From Ilyomonas sp963790435 (GTDB lineage: Bacteria; Bacteroidota; Bacteroidia; Chitinophagales; Chitinophagaceae), in the NCBI GenBank assembly GCA_963790435.1, contig CAWBOI010000001.1:806001-870000 (forward strand): a DNA stretch of 64,000 bases, in the 5' to 3' direction. The position numbers and the translations under genes were made by a program. Below the pieces are notes generated by a model, which was not told where the DNA came from, did not search any database, and saw nothing but the letters and a program-made list of their open reading frames with translations. Shown here piece after piece: positions 33,951 to 42,431 of the stretch (its first letter is position 1; each line of letters starts with the position of its first letter).

Positions 33951-34934
33951 ATGAATACACGGTATAAAAGTTCATCACGCGGCATAAGTCCGTTCGGGCA
34001 ATTCGGTATCTTACTGGGGCTGTTAGGTTTGGGGATGATATTGGCAACCTTTGTAACTGTTATCATTGCAAAAATAGCTCTGGGCGTGCCTTTCAGCGGC
34101 ATACCTGCAGCCATTTTAGATCCCAAAAATGTACAGGCAGCCCGCATCGTTCAGGTAGTAAGCACGCTTGTTTTGTTTGCGGTTCCTGCTCTTTTGTTTG
34201 CCGTAATTGTAAACAAACAACCGTTTCGCTTCCTTGGCTTTGTTACACATTCTAATTTCCGCCAGTTTTATTTAGTGTTGCTGATAGCCATTGCTGCCCT
34301 GTTTTCACAAAGCCTCATTTCACAGTTAAATGAAATGATACCCATATCAAAACATTGGGAGCAGGTTTTTAAAAACATGGAAGATGAATACGCAAAAGAA
34401 GTGCTGAACATGGTGCAAATGAAAACGTTCACCGATTACATTTATTCGCTCATCATCATTGCTTTTTTGCCTGCTTTGTTTGAAGAATTGTTTTTTCGCG
34501 GGGCTTTGCAACAAATGTTTGTTGGCGCCTTTCGCAATGCGTTTTGGGGGATTTTTATTACAAGCATTTTTTTCAGTGCCGCGCATTTTTCTTATTACGG
34601 CTTTCTCACGCGTTTGTTTCTGGGTTTGGTTTTGGGCTATATTTTTTATTATGGAAAAAACATCTGGCTCAATGTTACAATGCACTTTTTAAACAATGCG
34701 GTTGTGGTAACAGGTTTGTACATGTTAAGCCGTTCCGGCAAACTCACCGAGAAAAGTATGCAGGACGACAACTACCCTGTTTTTATCGGCATCATTGCCA
34801 TTCTCGGCGTACTTGCATTGTTTGTAATGTTTAAAAGAGAATGTACCAAAACAGTTTTAGTTACTAACGATGGCAGTACCGAAGAATACCAGTTAAACAA
34901 TAGAACAAACGAAGAGAACAACAATATTTTATAA
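33951..34934 (+). CDS. CPBP-family intramembrane glutamic protease
   Basis: 327 residues with seven or eight hydrophobic segments. The signature EELFFRG (EExxxR) follows FLPALF, then a helix with FFSAAHFSYYGF holding the second-site His, and HFLNNAVVV with the Asn. This is the Abi/CPBP (Rce1-like) family of membrane proteases. The last ~40 residues are hydrophilic. No partner gene is adjacent, so the substrate is unknown. The stop lies 10 bases before the strong terminator at 34945-34988. Confidence 0.88.
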   Translation: MNTRYKSSSRGISPFGQFGILLGLLGLGMILATFVTVIIAKIALGVPFSGIPAAILDPKNVQAARIVQVVSTLVLFAVPALLFAVIVNKQPFRFLGFVTHSNFRQFYLVLLIAIAALFSQSLISQLNEMIPISKHWEQVFKNMEDEYAKEVLNMVQMKTFTDYIYSLIIIAFLPALFEELFFRGALQQMFVGAFRNAFWGIFITSIFFSAAHFSYYGFLTRLFLGLVLGYIFYYGKNIWLNVTMHFLNNAVVVTGLYMLSRSGKLTEKSMQDDNYPVFIGIIAILGVLALFVMFKRECTKTVLVTNDGSTEEYQLNNRTNEENNNIL

Positions 34935-34944
34935 CGTTCTGAAG

Positions 34945-34988
34945 CAAAAACAAGAGCCCCGACAGTACTATTGGGGCTCTTGTTTTTG
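34945..34988. terminator. Perfect 16-bp bidirectional terminator containing a near motif copy
   Basis: CAAAAACAAGAGCCCC (34945-34960) and GGGGCTCTTGTTTTTG (34973-34988) pair fully around a 12-base loop. The outer part of the stem is the repeated motif (CAAAAACAA) in inverted orientation. It separates the convergent CPBP and aldolase genes. Confidence 0.9.
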
Positions 34989-34998
34989 TGCTTATTTT

Positions 34999-36072
34999 TT
35001 ATGCGTTACGATTGATGCAATTCAAATCGGCAAACGCTTCTTCCAATCGTTTTACAAAAGTTTCTTCCGCTTTGCGAAGCCAAACACGTGGGTCGTAGTA
35101 TTTTTTATTCGGCTTGTTTTCTCCTTCGGGATTGCCCAACTGAGCCTGCAAAAAGCCTTCATTCTTTTGGTAATAATTTTTCACACCATCCCAAAATGCC
35201 CATTGCATATCGGTGTCTAAATTCATTTTAATAACGCCATAATTCAGGGTTTCTTCAATTTGGTTTTTAGGCGAGCCGCTGCCACCATGAAATACAAAAT
35301 AAACAGGCTTATCTCCTGCAGGTAAGCCCAATTGTTTGGCAACGTATTCCTGACTGTTCTTTAAAATTTCAGGCCGCAGTTCCACATTGCCCGGACTATA
35401 TACACCATGCACATTTCCAAAGGCAGCCGCAATTGTAAACAAGTTGCTTACCTTACTCAATTCTTCATACGCCATGTAAACATCTTCGGGCTGTGTATAT
35501 AATTTTGAATTTTCAACACCGCTGTTATCAACTCCATCTTCTTCACCGCCGGTAACACCAAGCTCAATCTCAATGCTCATTTGCAGCTTGCTCATGCGTT
35601 TGAAAAATTGAACCGACGTTTCAATGTTCTCGTGTATTGGTTCTTCACTTAAATCGAGCATGTGCGAGCTGTACAAAGGCTGCCCGTTTTTTTGCATATA
35701 GTCTTCACCCGCTTTCAGCAAACCATCAATCCACGGAAGCCATTTTTTAGCCGCATGGTCGGTATGCAACACCACAGGAACACCGTAGTATTTAGCAACG
35801 TTGTGAATGTGCAAAGCGCCACTCACCGCACCCGAAATATTGGCTTGCAGTTTATCGTTAGGCATTCCTTTGCCGGCAAAAAATTGTGCGCCGCCATTGC
35901 TAAACTGAATGATAACTGGCGAGCCCACTTTTGCTGCCGTTTCGAGCACAGCGTTTACGGTATTGCTGTTGGTAACGTTTACGGCAGGCATGGCAAATTT
36001 GTTTTGCTTTGCATCTTCGTACAACGAATGGAGTTCTTCTCCAAATAAAACACCGGCGCGGTATTTAGCCAT
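34999..36072 (-). CDS. fbaA: Class II fructose-bisphosphate aldolase
   Basis: 357 residues. This is the FbaA type: FAMPAVNVTNSNTVNAVLETA, VPVVLHTDHAAKKWLPW (zinc His and Asp), MSIEIELGVTGGEEDGVDN, FTIAAAFGNVHGVYSPGNVELRPEIL and YFVFHGGSGSPKNQIEETLNYGVIKMNLDTD. It splits fructose 1,6-bisphosphate into DHAP and glyceraldehyde 3-phosphate. MAKYRAG at 36072 is the start; the longer frame from 36123 adds 17 unlikely residues. TAACTTCG at 36105-36112 (minus) may be a -7 box. Confidence 0.95.
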   Translation of the reverse strand: MAKYRAGVLFGEELHSLYEDAKQNKFAMPAVNVTNSNTVNAVLETAAKVGSPVIIQFSNGGAQFFAGKGMPNDKLQANISGAVSGALHIHNVAKYYGVPVVLHTDHAAKKWLPWIDGLLKAGEDYMQKNGQPLYSSHMLDLSEEPIHENIETSVQFFKRMSKLQMSIEIELGVTGGEEDGVDNSGVENSKLYTQPEDVYMAYEELSKVSNLFTIAAAFGNVHGVYSPGNVELRPEILKNSQEYVAKQLGLPAGDKPVYFVFHGGSGSPKNQIEETLNYGVIKMNLDTDMQWAFWDGVKNYYQKNEGFLQAQLGNPEGENKPNKKYYDPRVWLRKAEETFVKRLEEAFADLNCINRNA

Positions 36073-36172
36073 AGTTGTTGTTTTAATTTTTAAAAAAAGC
36101 GCGGCGAAGTTAGGGAAATACAATTTATGATTTGGGATTTTTGATTCAGGGTTAGGCTAAGGTAAAATTGGT

Positions 36173-36184
36173 GCAAAAACAAAC
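36173..36184 (+). repeat. GCAAAAACAAAC motif, exact copy upstream of a small gene
   Basis: Extended form GGTGCAAAAACAAACTTT, in the divergent gap between the aldolase and the 102-residue protein, with no hairpin partner. Confidence 0.85.
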
Positions 36185-36287
36185 TTTGATACTGAAACAC
36201 TTTACAACTGGGTACCTCTTACTTTCTTTTCAAACGAGTTTTTGTTAACTAAGAATTTTATTACAACCTCTCGTTACTTTTACCCCC

Positions 36288-36596
36288 GTGAAATTTTCGT
36301 TTACGGCTGAAGTGGATGGAATGATAGTAACGTTAACCGCCGAGCGGATTTATCGCTCCAAACAATCGGAGCGTTACAAGCTTACCATCAACGGAACCGA
36401 TTCGGTAATTGTTGTGCAAACCAATCGCCCTGCGGTAGAAGAAAAGAAGGCTGGGAAAGCCGTGCAATGGCACATTGTTGAAGGTAAAATAAATGACAAA
36501 ACCAAACTTACTAATGTGTATCAAAAATTAGAAAAAGCCATTCGAAAACAACCTTCTTCTTTTCAAGGAACATTGAATTTTATTCACCAGTTTTGA
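36288..36596 (+). CDS. Conserved hypothetical protein, GTG start, 102 residues
   Basis: FSFTAEVDGMIVTLTAERIYRSKQSERYKLTINGTDSVIVVQTNRP, then VQWHIVEGKIN and an amphipathic helix YQKLEKAIRK. No signal or membrane segment. I read it as a small cytoplasmic beta-rich protein of a Bacteroidota family of unknown function. The only in-frame start before the first strand is GTG at 36288. The PAP2 gene follows 25 bases later. Confidence 0.6.
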   Translation: MKFSFTAEVDGMIVTLTAERIYRSKQSERYKLTINGTDSVIVVQTNRPAVEEKKAGKAVQWHIVEGKINDKTKLTNVYQKLEKAIRKQPSSFQGTLNFIHQF

Positions 36597-36621
36597 TTTT
36601 GTTTTAATCAATTTTATTATC

Positions 36622-37218
36622 ATGTGGCAAGCCATACAACAAGCCGACAGATATTGGTTTCAAAAAATAAATACCGACTGGACTAACTCTTTTTTAGATT
36701 CTGTTTTTCCATGGTGGCGTAATCAAAATACATGGTTGCCGCTGTATTTGTTTTTACTACTTTTTGTGTTTATGAACTTTGGCTGGCGAATTTGGAAATG
36801 GGTGGTTACGGTTGCTCTTACTGTTACATTAACCGACCAGTTTAGCAGCCATTTGATAAAGTTGTGGATTCAAAAACCGCGGCCATGCCAGGATCCGTTG
36901 ATGATGGACCATGTGAGGTTGCTGATTGGTTGTCCAGGCAATCCGGGCTTTACTTCTTCACACGCTACCAATCATTTTGGTGCGGCTTGCTTGTTTTATT
37001 TTACGCTAAAACCCGTGCTGAAAAACTGGAGCAACTGGTGGTTTTTTTGGGCAGCAACAGTAAGCTATGCACAAATCTATGTGGGCATTCATTACCCTTT
37101 AGACGTAGTGGGCGGCACTGTTTTCGGATCCATTATCGGCAGCGGAATGGCGGCTTTGTACAACCATTATGTTGGCTTACCACCGCTGCTGCAAAAGCCT
37201 TTTGGTTTGAGTGAATAG
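36622..37218 (+). CDS. PAP2-superfamily membrane phosphatase
   Basis: 198 residues with five to six hydrophobic helices. The three phosphatase motifs are visible: KLWIQKPRP (KxxxxxxRP), FTSSHATN (PSGH-like, with the His) and SYAQIYVGIHYPLDVVGG (SRxxxxxHxxxD, here with Tyr-Ala in place of Arg). Such enzymes dephosphorylate undecaprenyl pyrophosphate or lipid phosphates on the periplasmic side. It lies upstream of lpxB, tail to tail with one small gene between, which suggests but does not prove a lipid A or carrier-lipid role. Confidence 0.85.
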   Translation: MWQAIQQADRYWFQKINTDWTNSFLDSVFPWWRNQNTWLPLYLFLLLFVFMNFGWRIWKWVVTVALTVTLTDQFSSHLIKLWIQKPRPCQDPLMMDHVRLLIGCPGNPGFTSSHATNHFGAACLFYFTLKPVLKNWSNWWFFWAATVSYAQIYVGIHYPLDVVGGTVFGSIIGSGMAALYNHYVGLPPLLQKPFGLSE

Positions 37219-37232
37219 AAGGCATTTGTTTT

Positions 37233-37619
37233 GTGTTGATGTTGGAAAAACCTATGAGATTCTTACCCACTTCCATTCACTGCATTTTAGATTATTTATA
37301 TGGAATTGCATTTATTGTCGCACCCAAATTGTTTCATTTGGATGGACAAAATGTTGGTACAATTACTACCATCATTGGCATTTTGGTGATTGTTTATAGC
37401 TTGTTTACAAACTACGAATTGAGCCTTTTTAAAAGGATACCAATGAGGGTACATTTACTGTTTGATTTTTTAATTGGTGTGTTTCTTACTGTATGTCCAT
37501 TGTTGTTCCATTTTGATCATAAAACAAACGTTATGTTCATCGCTTTTGGAGTGTTTTCTATTGTTGCATCTTTTATCACAAAAACAAATTCAACCTTATT
37601 AACTCCGACGAAATACTAA
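37233..37619 (+). CDS. Small four-helix membrane protein (SPW-repeat-like)
   Basis: 128 residues with four hydrophobic helices arranged as two similar pairs (LDYLYGIAFIVAPKLF and LFDFLIGVFLTVCPLLF are clearly alike), so the gene looks like an internal duplication. This matches small SPW-type membrane proteins of unknown function. Three ATGs lie close together (37233, 37239, 37254); the last still precedes the first helix. Its stop directly abuts the stop of the convergent lpxB. Confidence 0.6.
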   Translation: MLMLEKPMRFLPTSIHCILDYLYGIAFIVAPKLFHLDGQNVGTITTIIGILVIVYSLFTNYELSLFKRIPMRVHLLFDFLIGVFLTVCPLLFHFDHKTNVMFIAFGVFSIVASFITKTNSTLLTPTKY

Positions 37620-38816
37620 TTAGGAAGAAGCAATGCGATACACGCTGGCTGCGGCTTTCAGCGATGCATTGTCACCAGCGGCTAACTTTTGTTTTAGCTC
37701 TGCATAGTCTTGCTGAATTTGTTTTTGCCTCATTTTATCGTTCAACAACAATTGCAGTTCAGCAGTAGTATTAGCCACTGTTAGTTGGTGTTGAATCAAC
37801 TCTTTTACTACCGGTTTATCCATTATCAGGTTCACGAGTGAAATGTATTTGATAGTGATTAACCGTTTTGCAATTTCGTAAGAGATGCGGCTGCCTTTGT
37901 AACACACAATTTGGGGCACGCCAAACAATGCTGTTTCCAAAGTTGCTGTGCCGCTGGTAACCAATGCGGCTGCGGCTTCTATCAATATGTTGTACGTTTT
38001 ACCTGAATAAGAAGAAACGTTTTTATAGCCTTTTAAAAGTTCATCGTAAAACTCATCTTCCAAACCCGGTGCCTTGGCAACTACAAACTGGTAATCAGTA
38101 AACAGCTTGCTTACTTCCAGCATGATGGGTAGCTTTTTTATAATCTCTTGTTTGCGGCTGCCAGGAAGAAGTGCTATGATTTTTTTTGTTGACAGTTGGA
38201 AGTTGACAGTAGGCGGAAAGGGGCTTTCATTTTCTGTCATCTTCTCTCTGTCATCTGTCATCTTGCTTTCATTTTCTGTCATCTCATCACTACTTACTGC
38301 TTGCTTAAAGTCCTCAATTACCTGCACCAACGGATGTCCAACATATTCAACGTCCCAATCCCATTGCCTTTTGTAATACTCTTTTTCAAACGGAAGAATC
38401 ACCATCATGTGATCAATGGTTTGCTTCATTTTTTTTACACGGTTTTCTTTCCATGCCCACACTTGCGGCGAAATGTAAAACACCACTTTATAACCTTTGT
38501 TTTTTGCCCATTCTGAAATGCGCAAATTGAAGCCGGGATAATCAATCAAAACCAAAACATGTGGCTGAAAGTTTTGTATGTCTTCCTTGCAAAAAGTAAT
38601 ATTTTTTAAAATGGTTCGCAGGTTCATCACTACTTCAGCAAAACCCATAAAAGCGAGATCGCGGTAATGCTTTACCAGCGTGGCTCCTGCAGTTTGCATC
38701 AGATCGCCACCCCAACAACGGATGTTTGCTTTTGCATCAATTCTATGCAATTCTTTTATTAAATTACTGCCATGCAAATCGCCACTGGCTTCTCCGGCAA
38801 TGATGTAATATTTCAT
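37620..38816 (-). CDS. lpxB: Lipid-A-disaccharide synthase with a repeat-derived insert
   Basis: 398 residues. LpxB joins UDP-2,3-diacylglucosamine and lipid X. Diagnostic motifs: YYIIAGEASGDLHG, CWGGDLMQ, FMGFAEVV, LIDYPGFNLR, FYISPQVWAWK, YVGHPLV, IIALLPGSRKQEI, TATLETALFGVPQIVCYK, ISLVNLIMDKPVVKE. Between VGHPLV and IIALLPGSRKQ, where the family usually has ~15-20 residues, it has about 45, including a Met-Thr-Glu-Asn-Glu-Ser unit seen twice (DEMTENES and EKMTENES) encoded by a 20-base direct repeat. The insert keeps the frame and sits in a surface loop. Confidence 0.93.
   Translation of the reverse strand: MKYYIIAGEASGDLHGSNLIKELHRIDAKANIRCWGGDLMQTAGATLVKHYRDLAFMGFAEVVMNLRTILKNITFCKEDIQNFQPHVLVLIDYPGFNLRISEWAKNKGYKVVFYISPQVWAWKENRVKKMKQTIDHMMVILPFEKEYYKRQWDWDVEYVGHPLVQVIEDFKQAVSSDEMTENESKMTDDREKMTENESPFPPTVNFQLSTKKIIALLPGSRKQEIIKKLPIMLEVSKLFTDYQFVVAKAPGLEDEFYDELLKGYKNVSSYSGKTYNILIEAAAALVTSGTATLETALFGVPQIVCYKGSRISYEIAKRLITIKYISLVNLIMDKPVVKELIQHQLTVANTTAELQLLLNDKMRQKQIQQDYAELKQKLAAGDNASLKAAASVYRIASS
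38223..38284. repeat. Direct repeat inside lpxB
   Basis: GCTTTCATTTTCTGTCATCT occurs twice, at 38223-38242 and 38265-38284, separated by a ctctgtcatctgtcat-type spacer. A neighbouring stretch at 38190-38210 (gttgacagttggaagttgacagt) is itself repetitive. It resembles intergenic repeat sequence now read as protein. Confidence 0.85.
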
Positions 38817-38852
38817 ATTTCATTACAAAGAAAAACAGAATTAAGACACGTA

Positions 38853-38931
38853 ACCGCAGAGAAAAGAGATATGGAGCTTTCGCAGAGGAAACTTACTCCG
38901 CGCAAACTCTTTTACTCCTGTTCTCTGCGGT
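38853..38931. repeat. Intergenic palindromic repeat (accgcagagaa type)
   Basis: ACCGCAGAGAA (38853-38863) and TTCTCTGCGGT (38921-38931) are perfect inverted 11-mers around a 57-base centre that repeats gcagagg-like units. It resembles a dispersed repeat known from environmental bacteria, here between lpxB and the ABC ATPase. Confidence 0.65.
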
Positions 38932-39101
38932 AAAAGCTAACGCACAACTTTATAAGCAACACTAACTTCATAACCGGACAACAGGTGTTCGTTTTCGTAC
39001 ATCTGTATAATACAACTACGCTCAAACACAATCCCAGTAAGCATTCCGCACATTGGCACAGCCGTTGGTAATTTTGCCTTAACCAAATCAATCAATGTAT
39101 T

Positions 39102-39794
39102 ATGGCATTAATCAACATACAACACCTATCAAAATGGATAACCATTGGTGGCACGCGAACTTTTATTTTAAAAGACATCAATCTTGAAATCAAAGAAGGG
39201 GAGTTTGTGTCTATTATGGGACCTTCCGGTTCAGGAAAATCAAGTCTGCTCAACATCATTGGTATGCTTGATGAACCATCTGAAGGCAAATATCTTTTTA
39301 ATGAAGAAGATGTATATTCTTTAAAAGAAAAACAACGTTCGCAATTGTATAAAACGCATATTGGCTTTGTGTTTCAGGCCTATCATCTCATTGATGAACT
39401 TACTGTTTATGAAAACATTGAAACGCCGCTTATTTATCAAAGCCATAAGTCGGCAGAGCGCAAAGCCATTGTCAGCGATATTCTCGACCGGTTTAATATT
39501 GTTGGTAAGAAAGATTTGTTTCCAACGCAGTTATCAGGCGGTCAACAACAATTGGTTGGCATTGCGAGAGCCCTTGTTGCCAATCCAAAACTGATATTAG
39601 CCGATGAGCCAACCGGCAACTTAAATTCAAAACAGGGCGAAGAAATTATGCAATTGTTTACTAAACTGAATGAGGAAGAAAATGTTACCATCATACAGGT
39701 AACGCACAGTGAAAAAAATGCAGCGTACGGACATAGAATTGTTCACCTGATGGATGGCAGAATTGAAAAAATAGAAGACGCTTCAAAAAAATAA
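39102..39794 (+). CDS. ABC transporter ATPase of the MacB/LolD type
   Basis: 230 residues. Walker A GPSGSGKSS, Q-loop GFVFQAYHLIDELTVYENIETPL, signature LSGGQQQLVGIARAL, Walker B LILADEPTGNLNSKQ and H-loop VTHSEKNAAYG fit the MacB/LolD group; note QQQLV where QQQRV is usual in the signature. TAATTTTG at 39069-39076 is a -7-like box. The TolC gene follows 27 bases later and neither a permease nor a periplasmic adaptor gene is present, so the transporter must be completed by genes elsewhere. Confidence 0.88.
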   Translation: MALINIQHLSKWITIGGTRTFILKDINLEIKEGEFVSIMGPSGSGKSSLLNIIGMLDEPSEGKYLFNEEDVYSLKEKQRSQLYKTHIGFVFQAYHLIDELTVYENIETPLIYQSHKSAERKAIVSDILDRFNIVGKKDLFPTQLSGGQQQLVGIARALVANPKLILADEPTGNLNSKQGEEIMQLFTKLNEEENVTIIQVTHSEKNAAYGHRIVHLMDGRIEKIEDASKK

Positions 39795-39821
39795 TTCGTG
39801 CAAAAACAAAGGCTTTATTCA

Positions 39822-41270
39822 ATGAAAAAAAGTATGAAGAGAACATATCTGGCAATGTTTGTTTTTGCCTTATTTTCAATGCAATGCTTTGCGCAGGATT
39901 CAACAGCAACAGGCGTTGCACTTACTTTAAAGGAGTGTGTGGAAACGGCTATCAAAAACAACATTGACGTCAATCGTAGCGAGTATTCATCGGCTGTTGA
40001 TAAAACCAACTTAACGCTTGCCAAAGGGCAGCAATTGCCGTTTGTAAATGGCTCTATTTATCATGGTGAAAATCAAGGACGCAACATCAATCCTTACACC
40101 AACACTTACATCAATCAAAGCATTAACACAGCCAATTATGCGCTCGATGGTTCGCTTACTCTTTTTAATGGATTGAGTCTTGACAACAGCATCAAACAAT
40201 ACAGATTGGCTGTAGAAGCGGGCAAAATGGACGTTCTGCAACAGCGCGATTTTGTTACCATCAATGTGATATTGGCATACCTGTCAGTGTTAAGCAACCA
40301 GGACCAGTTCACGCTTGCCCAGCAACAAGCCGATGTAAGCAGGAAAGAAGCCGAGCGGCTGGAAATACTGAATAAAGAAGGCGCTATTGCACCATCGGCG
40401 TATTACGATTTGAAAGGCCAGCTGGCAAGTGATGAACTGAATATCATTACAACCAAAAATGCTTTGGAAACTGCAAAGGTGAGTCTTGCACAACTGATGA
40501 ACGTTCCCTATCGTGAAGACATTGTTTTGGAGCGTGTTTACAACAACCAATCGCCCGCGCAGTATGGTTCAGATGTGGCTTACATTTATAACTCTGCTGA
40601 AAAAAATCTTGCCATTGTAAAAGCTGCCGAACTGCACCATCAAAGCGCTTTGAAAAGCATCAAAGCTGCCAAAGGCTTGCTGCTTCCGAGGTTGAGTTTG
40701 AACGGTGGTTTAGGAACCAATTATTCGAGCGCAGCAACCTTGCAACAATTCGTTTCAAGCAGTGATCTTGCGGGTGATAATTACATACTTTTCAACAACC
40801 AAAAGTTGCCGGTGTATGCACCTTCACCCACTTATAATACCACAAAAATCTCATATGGAGATCAGTGGAAAAACAATTTCAATTCGTATGTAAATATCGC
40901 TATCAGCATTCCTCTTTTGAGCGGGCTGCAAACACGCACACGAATTAGGCAAGCAAAGATAACGGCTGATCAAACTGCATTTATAGAAACCACTACAAAA
41001 ACTCAATTAAAGCAATCTATTGAACAAGCTTATGTAAATAACAAATCGGCGTATCAGCGGTATCAAACCCTGCTTCAGCAAGTGGATGCTTTTACGGAAT
41101 CGTTTCGCGAAGCGCAGATAAAATTTGAAGCCGGTGCGTTTACTTCTATTGATTTTTTGAAAGTGAAGGAAAACATAGATCGTGCAAAAACAAACCTTGT
41201 TTCTGCACAATACGATTACATTTTCAGAAGCAAAATTTTGGATTATTATCAGTCGAAGCCGTTGTGGTAG
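39822..41270 (+). CDS. TolC-family outer-membrane efflux protein
   Basis: 482 residues from the ATG at 39822. The signal peptide is KRTYLAMFVFALFSMQCFAQ, then LTLKECVETAIKNNIDVNRSEY opens the first OEP domain. Long helical arms (FTLAQQQADVSRKEAERLEILNKEGAIAPSAYYDLKGQLA, and FREAQIKFEAGAFTSIDFLKVKENIDRAKTNLVSAQYDY) and LRPRLSLNGG-like strands match the TolC duplication. It forms the outer-membrane duct for tripartite efflux. The gene carries two exact motif copies (39857 in the signal peptide, 41184 near the end). It ends 8 bases before the convergent aldo/keto reductase. Confidence 0.9.
   Translation: MKKSMKRTYLAMFVFALFSMQCFAQDSTATGVALTLKECVETAIKNNIDVNRSEYSSAVDKTNLTLAKGQQLPFVNGSIYHGENQGRNINPYTNTYINQSINTANYALDGSLTLFNGLSLDNSIKQYRLAVEAGKMDVLQQRDFVTINVILAYLSVLSNQDQFTLAQQQADVSRKEAERLEILNKEGAIAPSAYYDLKGQLASDELNIITTKNALETAKVSLAQLMNVPYREDIVLERVYNNQSPAQYGSDVAYIYNSAEKNLAIVKAAELHHQSALKSIKAAKGLLLPRLSLNGGLGTNYSSAATLQQFVSSSDLAGDNYILFNNQKLPVYAPSPTYNTTKISYGDQWKNNFNSYVNIAISIPLLSGLQTRTRIRQAKITADQTAFIETTTKTQLKQSIEQAYVNNKSAYQRYQTLLQQVDAFTESFREAQIKFEAGAFTSIDFLKVKENIDRAKTNLVSAQYDYIFRSKILDYYQSKPLW
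39857..39868 (-). repeat. GCAAAAACAAAC motif, exact copy in TolC signal-peptide codons
   Basis: Read as G TTT GTT TTT GCC (FVFA) by the TolC gene. A one-mismatch copy (GCAAAAACAAAG, 39800-39811) lies 46 bases upstream in the opposite orientation, in the ATPase-TolC gap. Confidence 0.85.
41184..41195 (+). repeat. GCAAAAACAAAC motif, exact copy near the TolC 3' end
   Basis: Read as GCA AAA ACA AAC (AKTN). Extended form CGTGCAAAAACAAACCTT. Confidence 0.85.
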
Positions 41271-41278
41271 TTCCTGAT

Positions 41279-42226
41279 TTAGTCCTTGCTGGCTTTGTTT
41301 AAAATTTCTAATGCATCTTCATCCAACCGAAACTGCACTGCATTGGTTAATGACTTCACTTGTTGTAAATTGGTAGCACTTGCAATGGGTGCAGCTACAC
41401 TTGGTTGTGCTATGAGCCAGGCAAGCGAAACCGTTGCGGGTGTTGAGTTGTAGCGTTCGGCAACTTCATCCAATGCATGTAGAATGGAAAAGCCACGCGG
41501 GTTCAAATACTTCTTCATGCCACCACCGCGCTGGCTTTTGCTGAAGTCGGCTTCACTACGATATTTGCCTGTTAAAAAACCGCTTGCCAACGAATAGTAA
41601 GTGATCACACCTATTTTGTTTTTCAGGCAAATAGATTGATAATTCTCTTCAAAATATTTACGTGCATATAAGTTGTACTCCGGCTGTAAAGTTTGGTAAA
41701 AAGGAAAGCCTTTTTCTTCACTCATCTTCAACGATTGCAACAAACGCTCTGCACTCATGTTAGAAGTTCCAATCCATCTTACTTTGCCCGCTTTCACCAA
41801 TTCGTTGTAAGCTTCCAAAGCTTCATCAACCGGCAACACTTCATCATCATAATGGGTTTGGTATAAATCTATGTAATCGGTTTTCAAACGACGTAACGAT
41901 TGCTCAGCTTCTTTTACAATATAAGCTTTGCGAAGCGTTTTGCCTTCACCCATATCGCTGCCTACTTTGGTGGCTATAATTACTTTTTGGCGACTTCTTT
42001 TTTGCTCCAGCCAATTGCCAATAATAGTTTCGCTTTCACCACCTTTGTTGCCCCGCTTCCAACGGCTGTACACATCAGCCGTATCAATAAAGTTACAGTT
42101 AGCATCAACAAACGCATCTAATAATTCAAATGAAGTTTTCTCATCTATCGTCCAGCCAAAAACATTACTGCCAAAACAAATTGGCGACACATGTAAATCA
42201 GAATTGCCCAATTGTCTTTTGTTCAT
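41279..42226 (-). CDS. Aldo/keto reductase
   Basis: 315 residues. LGNSDLHVSPICFGSNVFGW opens the NADP-dependent barrel; the tetrad is visible as Asp in FIDTADVYSRW, Tyr in the same motif, Lys in IIATKVGS and His in LYQTHYDDE. It belongs to the group annotated as YajO or general stress protein 69-like, with no clear substrate. The long upstream region (42240-42431) holds a palindrome and a motif copy shared with ispD. Confidence 0.9.
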   Translation of the reverse strand: MNKRQLGNSDLHVSPICFGSNVFGWTIDEKTSFELLDAFVDANCNFIDTADVYSRWKRGNKGGESETIIGNWLEQKRSRQKVIIATKVGSDMGEGKTLRKAYIVKEAEQSLRRLKTDYIDLYQTHYDDEVLPVDEALEAYNELVKAGKVRWIGTSNMSAERLLQSLKMSEEKGFPFYQTLQPEYNLYARKYFEENYQSICLKNKIGVITYYSLASGFLTGKYRSEADFSKSQRGGGMKKYLNPRGFSILHALDEVAERYNSTPATVSLAWLIAQPSVAAPIASATNLQQVKSLTNAVQFRLDEDALEILNKASKD

Positions 42227-42325
42227 AAAATATCTTTAAAAATAAAAAAGAAAACATTGTTCCAAAAAGCAAAAGCCGGACTATAAGGCAGAAAGAAAGA
42301 AAAAAAGTTTAAGAAATGTATGTTG

Positions 42326-42356
42326 GACCTATAAGGTTTTTAAAACCTTATAGGTC
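42326..42356. repeat. Near-perfect palindrome gacctataaggtttt
   Basis: GACCTATAAGGTTTT (42326-42340) and AAAACCTTATAGGTC (42342-42356) are perfect 15-base inverted arms with a one-base centre. It resembles a small dispersed intergenic palindrome of Bacteroidota. It lies between divergent genes, so it is not an obvious terminator. Confidence 0.8.
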
Positions 42357-42431
42357 TCTGTTCATAATTGTAAAAGTGGAAATTGCACAAAAACAAACCG
42401 AAAAGTTTATGAAATGATATTTCTTTACAGC

